A DNA stretch of 64,000 nucleotides from Candolleomyces eurysporus. Taxonomy: Eukaryota; Basidiomycota; Agaricomycetes; Agaricales; Psathyrellaceae. The translations under genes and the position numbers were made by a program. Where the stretch lies: positions 62,001 to 126,000 of the forward strand of contig JANBPK010000006.1 in the NCBI GenBank assembly GCA_027579435.1, given 5' to 3'. Positions 11,901 through 21,379 of this stretch are shown one piece after another; position 1 is the stretch's first letter, and each line of letters opens with the position of its first letter. The notes under the pieces were generated by a model that worked only from the letters and a program-made list of their open reading frames with translations, was not told where the DNA came from and did not search any database.

Positions 11901-12390
11901 CACCTGCAAACCCTTTTCAGCAGCGACGCAATTGAATGGAAGGAGCAGAAGCAGGCTAGAAAAGCTACGTAGTAGGCTCTCGTTCATCGTCAAGAACGTT
12001 TGAATGCCTTGACCAAGGGGTCTGGAGGCAACGGAAGGGCTTGACAGAGAGACTGTTACGGTAGTTGGGCAACATGGAGGCGCAAGCTATTTCGGATTCT
12101 TGTTAGGAATTGTCCTCAGCAATTGGTTTTTGAGATTGATCAAGTTTTCACTAAAACTTGTCATCGACATGTCGAGAGGAAATGACGGCTTTGACCGACT
12201 GTTTGGGTTGTACGATAAGTTGCGGTCACTCTTGTCTACTCAGAGTCTTTGTTGTACGATACCGGTTTATGGTGCATACCAAACTGTTTTAATGCTCATC
12301 ATCACTTCTAAAAACGATCAAGAGGCATAAATTCTACTGAACTTCGAGTAAGTATTGGAGAGGACCTAAATCGAGATGGATACGTACCTT

Positions 12391-13920
12391 CTAATACCGA
12401 TATGCGCCAGCCTCCAACCAATCCTGCAACTCAGGATCTCGCTCCAACCAAAAATCATTGAGCTTCCCATCCCTGAGGTCCGCAACAACATGTCTCTCCA
12501 ATATTAATCCTTCCGGAAGGTATCGTTGAATTACTTGAACGAAAGGTATCTCATCAGAGATTTCGTCTGGGTGCTCTCCATACAGAACAATCTTCCGTAG
12601 TCGACTGCCAGGAGCACAGCGCATTCGCGATTCAAGGAAAGTGGCAAAAGCGTCGGGATCGATTGTTTCTCCTTCACCATCATCCAAAGCTGCCGAAAAA
12701 GCGAGCTCCAGAACGAGGGTTTTTAGTCGAGGGAGGAGGTATTGGCTGGGATCTCCGTCGATCGTAAGCGTCTCGAAGAAATTTTCGTAGTTCATGTAAA
12801 TATATGCGTCTAGCATCGTGACATGGGGAGTAGCCTTGAACAGCCGTTCGAGGGAGGGGCGGGGAATAGGACTGTGACAAATAGAGAGATACTCTAGATG
12901 GAACTCGTGCTCTATCTTCTGGATGAACCGGTCGACTTGGTTCGGATCCCAAGCGACTTCGTCGTCAAAGTCCATGTCCGAACCTGCCAGTCGCAAGGAC
13001 CGTAATCCAGGGAATTTAAAAATGTCAAAGAAGACCGGGTACTGGGAGGTGCCCATCAAGGACCCCCAAAAATTGAGGGTCAAGGATTGGAGTTTTTGCA
13101 CGGTCCTGACCGGTTCGTTTCCCCACGACTCTCCGAAGCGTTGATCCAGGTTGTCATCCAGTAGAACAATGTGGAGCCACTGAAGGGCGACGCATTGGGG
13201 GAGGAACTCGATGAGAAAGCGATCAGAGTCCTCACTGTAGTCGGCTTCGATGAGGTGGGTAAGTTGGTGCCATGGGAGGCGAAGAGTGGCCACGCCTAGC
13301 TCTCTGAAGGATAAGCTGTTGGTTGTTACCCGTCGCAGGGCGGGCGCGTTCTCAAACGCCACAATGGGCCGTTCGAGCAGCCATGCGCTTCGCTTGTAGT
13401 CTTCTCGATCGATGTAAAGCACCAATCTCTCGAGCGAAGGGAAGAGACCTGGGGGAAGTGAATGAATTTGGGAGATAGGAATTCGAATGAGGACCAAGCT
13501 GGTCAACGATCCGGTGAAGGGGACAAGGAGTGGGTCGAGAACGTTGACTTGGACCGAAAGGCCGCGAGCTACAGCGACTTGAAGGCGAGCTGGAGCTTTC
13601 TTGAATCTTTTCAGCTCTTCAGCGATGATCTGGAGATTTGAACGCTCCAACATTTTCTGCTTCCGGAGGGTCAGTTTGAGAGAGGTCCAAAGTCCCGCAA
13701 ACTCTAGGGCAACACGCCTCCAGCGTCTGCATACATGCGTAAGGAGCACGGGCGCTTTCGAGGGGAGGATGTCAATCAGCAGGTCGTGCTCTGGAAGGCA
13801 CTGCGAGAATATTTCGTGCAATATGTCGTCCGGGACGTTATGAATTGGTGGTAGCACCGCTCCTGTTAAATTCGTGAGGAGATGGCGATGAATGTGAGCA
13901 ATTTGGGACGCACCGAGCAT
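12391..13920 (-). CDS. F-box/leucine-rich protein, tandem copy 1
   Basis: Single-exon gene of about 509 residues. The ATG at 13920 (MLGASQIAHIHRHL) is the first in frame: the frame continues upstream through VLHKVEF to 14013, but that stretch begins with GTG and aligns with exon 1 of the Nto1-like gene. An F-box lies near residues 20-70 (NVPDDILHEIFSQCLPEHDL, HVCRRWRRVALEFAGLW), followed by irregular leucine-rich repeats (FPSLERLVLYIDRE, FPGLRSLRLAG, LPRLKTLVLELAF). F-box proteins of this kind are substrate receptors of SCF ubiquitin ligases; the substrate is unknown. The stop at 12391 is followed by a donor-like sequence (AAG|GTACGT), also present in copy 3, so a 3' UTR intron is possible. 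Confidence 0.85.
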   Translation of the reverse strand: MLGASQIAHIHRHLLTNLTGAVLPPIHNVPDDILHEIFSQCLPEHDLLIDILPSKAPVLLTHVCRRWRRVALEFAGLWTSLKLTLRKQKMLERSNLQIIAEELKRFKKAPARLQVAVARGLSVQVNVLDPLLVPFTGSLTSLVLIRIPISQIHSLPPGLFPSLERLVLYIDREDYKRSAWLLERPIVAFENAPALRRVTTNSLSFRELGVATLRLPWHQLTHLIEADYSEDSDRFLIEFLPQCVALQWLHIVLLDDNLDQRFGESWGNEPVRTVQKLQSLTLNFWGSLMGTSQYPVFFDIFKFPGLRSLRLAGSDMDFDDEVAWDPNQVDRFIQKIEHEFHLEYLSICHSPIPRPSLERLFKATPHVTMLDAYIYMNYENFFETLTIDGDPSQYLLPRLKTLVLELAFSAALDDGEGETIDPDAFATFLESRMRCAPGSRLRKIVLYGEHPDEISDEIPFVQVIQRYLPEGLILERHVVADLRDGKLNDFWLERDPELQDWLEAGAYRY

Positions 13921-13969
13921 AATTAACCAGTTTCTCGAGTTCAGAGCCGTTGATGGGATGATACCGCTC

Positions 13970-14133
13970 CGGGCCGTCGATACGTCGTTGAATTCGACCT
14001 TGTGTAGCACCACGATTCTTGATGTGTGTCTGCTCCTCGCCTTATTAGTTGCGTGAAGCTGGAGAGCTTTCGCCCGTCGTCGTTGAGGATCGTTGCATCG
14101 AGGAGTGACACTGTTAGGTCACCTCATGTGACA
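13970..14133 (-). promoter_or_regulatory. Nto1-like promoter/first-exon homology upstream of F-box copy 1
   Basis: Alignable with 4845-5067: KVEF-encoding sequence (13985-14013), the TTTCGCCCGTCGTCGTTGAGG box (about 14069-14089) and GTCACCTCATGTGAC running directly into AACGCG. Compared with copies 2 and 3, 25 bases between two GTGA repeats are missing, removing the second half of the inverted-repeat box. The Nto1 start codon context (CTATGG) reads CTAATAAGG here, so that start is lost. Confidence 0.7.
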
Positions 14134-14966
14134 ACGCGCTCATCCCAAATCGAGCTTTCAATCAGCTTTGGCAGAATCTGGTGCATTGACGCTGTGCTAT
14201 CTGATCCAGAAGGTCAAATGGTAGGAATGCTGGGTTAACAAAACAACTTCATTGAACGTTTGCCAGAGAACTAGGACATTAGTCCGACCATTCTATGGCT
14301 GGAGCTTCCCTCTAGCATCATTCAACGAATACTACTATGGGCTACCGTAAGTAGACCTGCAGTGAAATGCTATGGGTTCTGTCTTTGCTTGCACTGTCTT
14401 TCTGCGTATACTCAAAAACGCGATTAGCTCCCCGGTCATCTATGGCAAGTTCGCTCAAGTTCGAGGGTTCCTTCTACCCTACTCGGGTGGAACTACTACC
14501 AGGCCTGCAAATTTTGACGAAAGCTTGTACCGCCTTCCCTGTCGACACTCGACTCAGATCAGCCCAAGGTCTTGGAGGCATATTCGGTACAAGAACGTGG
14601 TTCCAAAGAAGGGATATAATAAGAGCCAGTGGCACTTATGCTTTACATATATTACTTCCCCTTGTTCGTGTACAGACATGAAGGAAGTTTCTACATTCAC
14701 ACCCACCCGACCTGATTGCTCCACGGTCGTTCAATGTACAGTCAGTGCTGCAACAACTCAGATGTTGCACCTTTTGGTCCGATTCGAGGAATAGCATAGA
14801 CATTTAAACCCTCTGAGCGTCACCATCGTAAGGGCTTGCAGTCAGTAGGCATACCAGCTCACCGTAGGGACGACGGGTGGAAACAAATATCCCTAGAAAA
14901 ATATAATGTCGTGCAATTGGGGTAAATACACTAACAGCGAGCAACCGCCCTACACATTCAAGCAGT
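14134..14966. other. Duplicated intergenic sequence
   Basis: No gene is recognised. The stretch is diverged from, but alignable with, 17880-18357 and 20560-21379 (for example a shared CTGGAGCTTCCCTCTAG block and a shared ACATGAAGGAAGTTT block). It contains promoter-distal sequence of F-box copy 1 and the 3' flank of the isomerase fragment. Confidence 0.6.
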
Positions 14967-15635
14967 CTATAGCTCATCTTTGAATTTCTCCGAGCCAGTC
15001 TTTTCTTCCGACGCCGGCTTCGGATCAGCGGTACCATCCACGATAGAATCGAAGTACTCCGTGAGCTCCTTTAACTTAGACACCCCTACATCACTTGAAA
15101 CGTCAGCAAAGTTAATAGGAGAAGAGAAATGAGGAGAACGAGAAGAAGAAAAGTGACACGAGTATCGCACCTTCGTAAACAACGGGACTTGACAATCCGG
15201 AAAGATAAATCAAGACCTTCGACTTGCTATCTTCAAGCTCAACACCCGTCTGAGCAACCGCTGCACCCTTGCCGCCCCGGCGCGTACCAAACCGAAGTCG
15301 TCCGTAGTATTTGCTCGCGAGGACGTTCCAGAGTGTGCTACCTTGGAATCTTTGTAAGAAGGGCCCGGTGTTCTCTCCCGCGCTTCGAGATTCCAAACAG
15401 GTTAATAGCTGAAAGGCTTTGGAAATAAAATGATAGTCCTCACCTTCTTCACCCAAGGTTTTGAGATCTGTGGCCTTCATAATCCTGTTGGGATCATTCG
15501 GTACCAGCAAGCGAGCGAATTCGAAGAATCCACTAGCTGTCCTCTCGCCCTCGTATACTAAAGGTGCGAGGTACTTACCTCTGGGGAACAGCTACAAATA
15601 ACACTTTTTAGTCAGTGTTGGCGCAGCTGTTATAG
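14967..15635 (-). pseudogene. 3' fragment of the protein disulfide isomerase (MPD1-like) gene
   Basis: Partial copy of the gene at 21380-22505. It begins in the intron before FPRG and carries the C-terminal half: YEGERTASGFFEFARL, LVPNDPNRIMKATDLK, VLASKYYGRLRFGTRR, and a final SEKFKDEL with stop at 14967. The signal peptide, the CGHC thioredoxin exons and a start codon are absent. The exon after the KATDLK segment is frameshifted relative to the intact gene. It is a non-functional by-product of the segmental duplication, although the KDEL tail survives. Confidence 0.8.
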
Positions 15636-16119
15636 CCTGCAAATCTTTTCCGGCGGTGATGCAATTGAGTGGAAAGAGCAGAAACAGGCTGATAAAGTTG
15701 TGCGGTATGCTCCCATTCATTGTCAAGATTTTTTGAATCCCAAAGGAGCGGGAGGCAACTGAAGGGCATAACAGAGAGATTGATGCGGTAGTTGGGCGAA
15801 ACGGAGGCGCCACTAGCTATTTCTGGTTCTTGCTAGGAATTGTCCTCGGCGATTGGCTTTCGAGATTGATCAAGTTCTCATAGGAACTTGTCATCGAAAT
15901 GTCGAGAGGAAACGACGGCTTTGGCTGACCGTTCATATCGTATGATGGGCTGTGGTCGCTGTTTTCTACTCGAAGTCTTTGTTGCACAATACCAGTTTAC
16001 GCTACAGACCAAACCGTTTTAATACTCATCATCGCTTTCAAAAAAGGTCGAGAGGCACAAATTCTACTGAGCATCAAGCAAGTATTGAGAGGAGCTAAAT
16101 CGAGATGAATGCATAGCTT
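15636..16119. repeat. F-box 3' flank, copy 2
   Basis: Non-coding. It aligns with 11905-12390 and, from about 15885, with 18358-18594. The left boundary abuts the isomerase fragment and marks the junction between units 1 and 2. Confidence 0.65.
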
Positions 16120-17652
16120 CTAGTACCTACATGCGGCGCCAGCCTCCAGCCAATCCTGCAACTCGGGATCTCGCTCCACCCAATGATCATTGACCTTCCC
16201 GTCCCTGATCTCCGCAACGACATGTCTCTCCAATAATAATCCTTCCGGAAAGTATCGTTGAATTACTTGAACGAAAGGTATCTCATCAGAGATTTCGTCT
16301 GAGTCCTCTCCATACAGAACAATCTTGCGTAGTCGACTGCCAGGAGCACAGCGCATCCGCGATTCGAGGAAAGCAGCAAAAGTGTCGGGATCGATTGTTT
16401 CTCCTTCGCCATCCTCCGAGGCTGCTGATAAACTGAGCTCCAGAATGAGGGTTTTTAGTTGAGGGAGGAAGTCTTGGCTGGGATCTCCGCCGATCGTAAG
16501 TATTTCGAAGAAATTTTCGTAGTTGTCGTAAATATGCGCGTCAAGCATCGTGACATGGGGAGTGGCCTTGAACAGCCGTTCGAGGGAGGGGTGGGGAATG
16601 GGACTGAGACAAATAGAGAGATACTCTAGATGGAACTCGTGCTCTATCTTGTGGATGAACCTGTCGACTTGGTTCGGATCCCAAGCGTCTTCGTCGTCAA
16701 AGTCCATGCTCGAACCTTCCATTCGTAAGGACCGTAATCCAGGGAATTTGAAATTGTCAAAGAAGACCGGGTACTGTGAGGTGCCCATGTAGGATCCCCA
16801 AAAGTTGAGGGTCAGGGACTGGAGTTTTTGCACGGTCCTGACCGGTTCGTTTCTCCATGGCTCTCTGGAGCTTCGACCGAGGTTTTCATCCAGTAGAACA
16901 ATGTGGAGCCACTGAAGGGCGACGCATTGAGGGAGGAGCTCAATGAAAAAGCGATCGGTGCCCTCGCTGTAGTCGGCTTCGATGAGGTGGGTAAGTTGGT
17001 GCCATGGGAGGCGAAGCGTGGCCACGCCTGGCTCTCCGAAGGATAAGCTGCTGGTTGTTACCCGTCGCAACGCGGGTGCGCTCTCAAACGCCACAATGGG
17101 CTGTTCGAGCAGCCGTGCGCTTTGCTTGTAGTCGTCTCGATCGATGTAAAGCACCAATCTCTCGAGTGAAGGGAAGAGACCTGAGGGAAGTGAATGGATT
17201 TGGGAGATAGGAATTCGACTGAGAACCAAGCTGGTCAACGATCCGGTGAAGGGGACAAGGAGTGGGTCGAGAACGTTGACTTGGACCGAAAGGCCGCGAG
17301 CTACAGCTACTTGAAGGCGAGCTGGAGCTTTCTTGAATCTTTTCAGCTCTTCAGCGATTATCTGGAGATTTGAACGCTCCAACGTTTTCGGCTTCCGGAG
17401 GGTCAATTTGATAGAGGTCCAAAGTCCCGCAAACTCTAGGGCAACACGCCTCCAGTGCCTGCATACATGCGTAAGGAGCACGGGCGCTTTCGAGGGGAGG
17501 ATGTCAATCAGCAGGTCGTGCTCTGGAAGGCATTGCAAGAATATTTCGTTCAATATGTCGTCCGGGACGTTATGAATTGGTAGTAGCACCGCTCCTGTTA
17601 GATTTGTGAGGAGATGACGATGAACGTGAGCGATTTGGGACGCACCGAGCAT
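16120..17652 (-). CDS. F-box/leucine-rich protein, tandem copy 2
   Basis: Single-exon gene of 510 residues with ATG at 17652 (MLGASQIAHVHRHL), colinear with copy 1 and closely similar over the full length. The F-box (NVPDDILNEIFLQCLPEHDL, HVCRHWRRVALEFAGLW) is followed by the same leucine-rich pattern, ending LQDWLEAGAACRY. The frame is intact and the start codon conserved, so it is likely functional. Copy-specific changes are scattered substitutions and small charge swaps (DENLGRSSREPW versus DDNLDQRFGESW in copy 1), consistent with divergence after duplication. Likely role: SCF substrate receptor. Confidence 0.85.
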   Translation of the reverse strand: MLGASQIAHVHRHLLTNLTGAVLLPIHNVPDDILNEIFLQCLPEHDLLIDILPSKAPVLLTHVCRHWRRVALEFAGLWTSIKLTLRKPKTLERSNLQIIAEELKRFKKAPARLQVAVARGLSVQVNVLDPLLVPFTGSLTSLVLSRIPISQIHSLPSGLFPSLERLVLYIDRDDYKQSARLLEQPIVAFESAPALRRVTTSSLSFGEPGVATLRLPWHQLTHLIEADYSEGTDRFFIELLPQCVALQWLHIVLLDENLGRSSREPWRNEPVRTVQKLQSLTLNFWGSYMGTSQYPVFFDNFKFPGLRSLRMEGSSMDFDDEDAWDPNQVDRFIHKIEHEFHLEYLSICLSPIPHPSLERLFKATPHVTMLDAHIYDNYENFFEILTIGGDPSQDFLPQLKTLILELSLSAASEDGEGETIDPDTFAAFLESRMRCAPGSRLRKIVLYGEDSDEISDEIPFVQVIQRYFPEGLLLERHVVAEIRDGKVNDHWVERDPELQDWLEAGAACRY

Positions 17653-17699
17653 AATTCACCAGTTTCTCGGGTTCAGAACCGTTGATGAAATGATACCGC

Positions 17700-17900
17700 C
17701 CCGGGCCGTCGATACGTCGTTGAATTCGACCTTGTGTAGCACCACGATTCTTGATGTGTGTCTGCTCCTCGCCTTATTAGTTGCGTGAAGCTGGAGAGCT
17801 TTCGCCCGTCGTCGTTGAGGATCGTTGCATCGAGGAGTGACACTGTTAGGTCACCTCATGTGATGTGACCGCCCGTGCGAATGCGTGACAACGCGCTCCT
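17700..17900 (-). promoter_or_regulatory. Nto1-like promoter/first-exon homology upstream of F-box copy 2
   Basis: Contains KVEF-encoding sequence, the TTTCGCCCGTCGTCGTTGAGG box (about 17799-17819), the full GTCACCTCATGTGATGTGAC box (17850-17869) and the GCGTGACAACGCG box (about 17883-17895). It retains the 25 bases missing from copy 1. Confidence 0.7.
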
Positions 17901-18594
17901 CCAGATCATCCCAAATTTTGCTTTCAATCAGCTTTGGCAGAACCTGATGCATTGAAGCTGTGCTACCTGATCTAGAAGGCCAAATGGAAGGAATACTAGG
18001 TCAAACATCCAACCTCATTAAACGTCTGCCAGAGAACTGGGACATCAGTCCGACTATTCTATGGCTGGAGCTTCCCTCTAGCATCATTCAACGAATACCA
18101 TGGACTGCAGTAGACTTGCAGTGAAATGCTATGGGCTCTGTCTTTCGCGACTGGATCCCCGTTCGTTTCTGGTAAATTCGCTCAAGTTCGAGGGTTCCTT
18201 CGACCCTACTCGGAAGGAACTACTAGGGCTGCAGATTTTGACGAAAGCTTGTACCGCCTCGGCTAGCCTTCACTGTCTACACTCGGCTCAGATCAGCCCA
18301 AGGTCTTAGAGGGCATATTCGGTGAAAGGACGTGGTTCCAAAGAAAGAATATGATAAGTGTCATCGAAATGCCGAGAGGAAACGACGGCTTTGGCCGACT
18401 GTTTGAATTATACGATGGGTTTCGGTCGCTATTTTCTACTCGGAGTCTTTCTTTTACGATATACCAGTTTACGCTACAAACCAAACCGTTTTAATATTCA
18501 TCATCGCTTTAAAGAAAGATCGAGAGGCACTAATTCTACTGGGCCTCAAGTAAGTATTGAGAGGAGCTAAATCGAGATGGATACGTACCTTCTA

Positions 18595-20140
18595 CTAGTC
18601 ACATGCGACGCTAGCCTCCAACCAATCCTGCAACTCGGGATCTCGCTCCACCCAATGATCATTGAGCTTCCCGTCCCTGATCTCCCCAACAACGCGTCTC
18701 TCCAATAATAACCCTTCCAGAAGGTATGGTTGAATTACTTGAACGAAAGGTATCTCGTCAGAGATGTCGTCCAAGTAGTCTCCATACAGAACAATCTTGT
18801 GTAGTCGACTGTCAGGAGCACAGCGCATTCGCGATTCGAGGAAAGCAGCAAAAGTGTCGGGATCGATTGTTTCTCCTTCGCCATCCTCCGAGGCTGCTGA
18901 TAACCCAAGCTCCAGAACGAGCGTCTTTAGTCGAGGGAGGATGTATTGGCTGGGATCTCCGCCGATCGTAAGCGTTTCGAAGAAATTTTCGTAGTTCCTG
19001 TAAATATGCGCGTCTAGCATCGTGACATGGGGAGTGGCCTTGAACAGCCGTTCGAGGGAGGGGCGGGCAATAGGACTGAGACAAATAGAGAAATACTCTA
19101 GATGAAACTCGTGCTCTATCTTGTGGATGAACCGGTCGACTTGGTTCGGATCCCAGGCGTCTTGGTCGTCAAAGTCCATGCTCGAGCCTTCCAGTCGTAA
19201 GGACCGTAATCCAGGGAATTTGAAATTGTCAAAGAAGACCGGGTATTGGAAGGTGCCGATGCAGGATCCCCAGAAATTGAGGGTCAAGGACTGGAGAATC
19301 TGCATGGTCTTGACCGGTTCGTTTCCCGATGGCCCTTCGAAGCGTTGGTCGAGGTTTCCATCCAGTAACATAACGTGGAGCCACTGGAGAGCGACGCATT
19401 GAGGGAGGAACTCAATGAAAAAGCGATCCGAGTCCTTGTTGTCGTCGGCTTCGATGAGGTGGGTTAGCTGGTGCCATGGGAGGCGAAGCGTGGCCACGTC
19501 TGGCTTGCTGAAGGACAAGTTACTGGTTGCTACCCGTCGCAAGGCTTGCGCGCTCTCGAACGCCACAATGGGCCGTTTGAGGAGCCATGCGCTTCGCTTG
19601 TAGTCTTCTCGATCGATGTAAAGCACCAATCTTTCGAGCGAAGGGAATAAGCCGGAAGGGAGTGTACGGAGTTGGGAGATAGGAATTCGACTGAGAACCA
19701 AGCTGGTTAATGATGCGGTGAAGGGGACAAGGAGTGGATTGAGAATGCTGACTCGGACCTCAAGGCCGCGAGCTACAGCGACTTGGAGACGAGCTGGAGC
19801 TTTCTTGAATCTTTCTAGCACTTCAGCGATCGTCCGGAGATTTGAGCATCCCAATATCTTCAGGTTCCGGAGGGTCAATTTGAGAGAGGTCCAAAGTCCC
19901 ACAAACTCTAAGGCAACACGCCTCCAGCGCCTGCATACATGCGTAAGGAGCACGGGCGCTTTCGAGGGGAGGATGTCAATCAGCAGGTCGTGCTCTGGAA
20001 GGCACTGCAAGAATATTTCGTGCAATATGTCATCCGGGACTTTTAGGATGGGTGGTAGCACCGCTCCTGTTAAATCTGTGAGGTAAATTTGTGAGGAGGT
20101 GACGATGAACGTGAGCAATTTGAGACGCACTGAGCATGCT
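18595..20140 (-). pseudogene. F-box/leucine-rich protein, tandem copy 3 (start displaced by a 13-base duplication)
   Basis: Colinear with copies 1 and 2 and open through to the stop at 18595. The conserved start (ATG 20140, MLSASQIAHVHRHL) is out of frame with the F-box because TAAATCTGTGAGG/TAAATTTGTGAGG is tandemly duplicated at about 20071-20096 (13 bases). In the F-box frame no ATG occurs before the middle of the protein (HVMLLDG). The F-box (KVPDDILHEIFLQCLPEHDL) and repeats are otherwise intact, so the lesion is recent or is bypassed by an upstream exon or non-ATG start that I cannot see. Called a pseudogene with reservation. Confidence 0.65.
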
Positions 20141-20179
20141 TTACCGGCTTCTTGAGCTCAGAGTCGTTGACGGAGCGAT

Positions 20180-20356
20180 ACCGCCCCGGGGTGTCGACAC
20201 CTCGTCGGCCTTGTGTATAAATGTGGTTCCTGGTGTGTCCGGAGGGCTTTCGCCCGTCGTCGTTGGGGATTAAGCTGCGTCGAGGGAGCGTGACACTGCT
20301 ACTCTCTCGAGTCACCTCATGTGATGTGACTTTCCGCGCAAATGCGTGACAACGCA
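20180..20356 (-). promoter_or_regulatory. Nto1-like promoter homology upstream of F-box copy 3
   Basis: Contains the TTTCGCCCGTCGTCGTTGGGG box (about 20247-20267), GTCACCTCATGTGATGTGAC (20311-20330) and GCGTGACAACGC (about 20344-20355). Of the three copies its first box is the closest to the Nto1-like gene (GTTGGGGAT in both), but the KVEF-encoding part is more decayed. Confidence 0.65.
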
Positions 20357-21379
20357 CTTCAAATTACAGTTTCTTCCAATTCCCCTTCAAATTTATGGCC
20401 ACCAATGACACGGGCACTGCGTCTCGACGCCAGGCAATGGTGAGTGCAGAATTATCTTTCCTTTTGCCAGACCTATACTGTGATCAGCCCCAGTCATCTT
20501 CAGACGACAGGAGTCAAAGCAAGTGGGTAACTACGCGTTGAAACCCCAGGTGATACGCTTTGTGAGTGCCCCCAGGTTTGCTTTCCATCAGCTTTGGCGG
20601 GATATGATACATTGACGCCGTTATATCTGATCCAGAAGGTCAAAGGAAGGAGTACTGGGTCGACGAATCCAACCTCACCCTCGAAGAACTGGGAAAAGTC
20701 CGACCATTTCTATGGCTGGAGCTTCCCTCTAGGATAGTTCAACTAATGCTTCAAAAACCTGCGAGTAAGCCTCGAAGGAAATGCTATGTATGGGCTTCGT
20801 CTTTGTTTGCACTCCTTTCTGCATACACTCAAAAAGCGCCATCGGCTACCCATTCGTTTATGGCAATTTCGCCCAAGTCCACCAGAAATCTATCAATGAT
20901 GGGCGTGTAAGTTGGAGAATAACTAGGGCCGCACGTTTTGGCAAAAGCTTGTACCGTCTCGGTTAGCCTTCACTGCCGACGCTCAACCCAGATCAGCCCA
21001 AGGGTTTGGAGGGCATATTCGGTGCAAAGACGGTGGTTCCAAGAAGGTGTAGAACAAGAGCCAGTGGTATTAATCGTTCACGTGCACTACTTCCCCCTGT
21101 TCATGTACAAACATGAAGGAAGTTTTACCATCCCACTCACCCGACCCGCTCTTTGTACGGTCGGCGCTACAGCTCTGATTATGCACCTTTCGGTCAGAGT
21201 CGAGGAGTAGCAGAGACGTTTAAACCCTCTGAGTGTCACCATCGTAATGCCTCGCAGTCGGCAGGCATACCCACTAACCATGGGGACAACGGGCTGGAAA
21301 GAATATCCCTGGAAAAATTGAATGACATGCAGTGGGTATAAATACAGCAGCGAGCAAAGGCCCTATACATTCGAGCAGT
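20357..21379. other. Duplicated intergenic sequence
   Basis: No gene is seen. From about 20560 it aligns with 14150-14966 and 17930-18357. The stretch 20357-20560 has no counterpart I could see in the other units. Confidence 0.55.

Noticed and set aside
13918..14013. N-terminal extension VLHKVEF... of F-box copy 1
   Set aside because: It begins at a GTG and aligns with exon 1 of the Nto1-like gene. Copy 2 has intact F-box coding but no ATG for this extension, so I start at 13920.
18595..20130. Start of F-box copy 3 at 20130
   Set aside because: The codon there is GTG, not ATG. No ATG precedes the F-box in that frame, so this cannot be taken as the start in a eukaryote.
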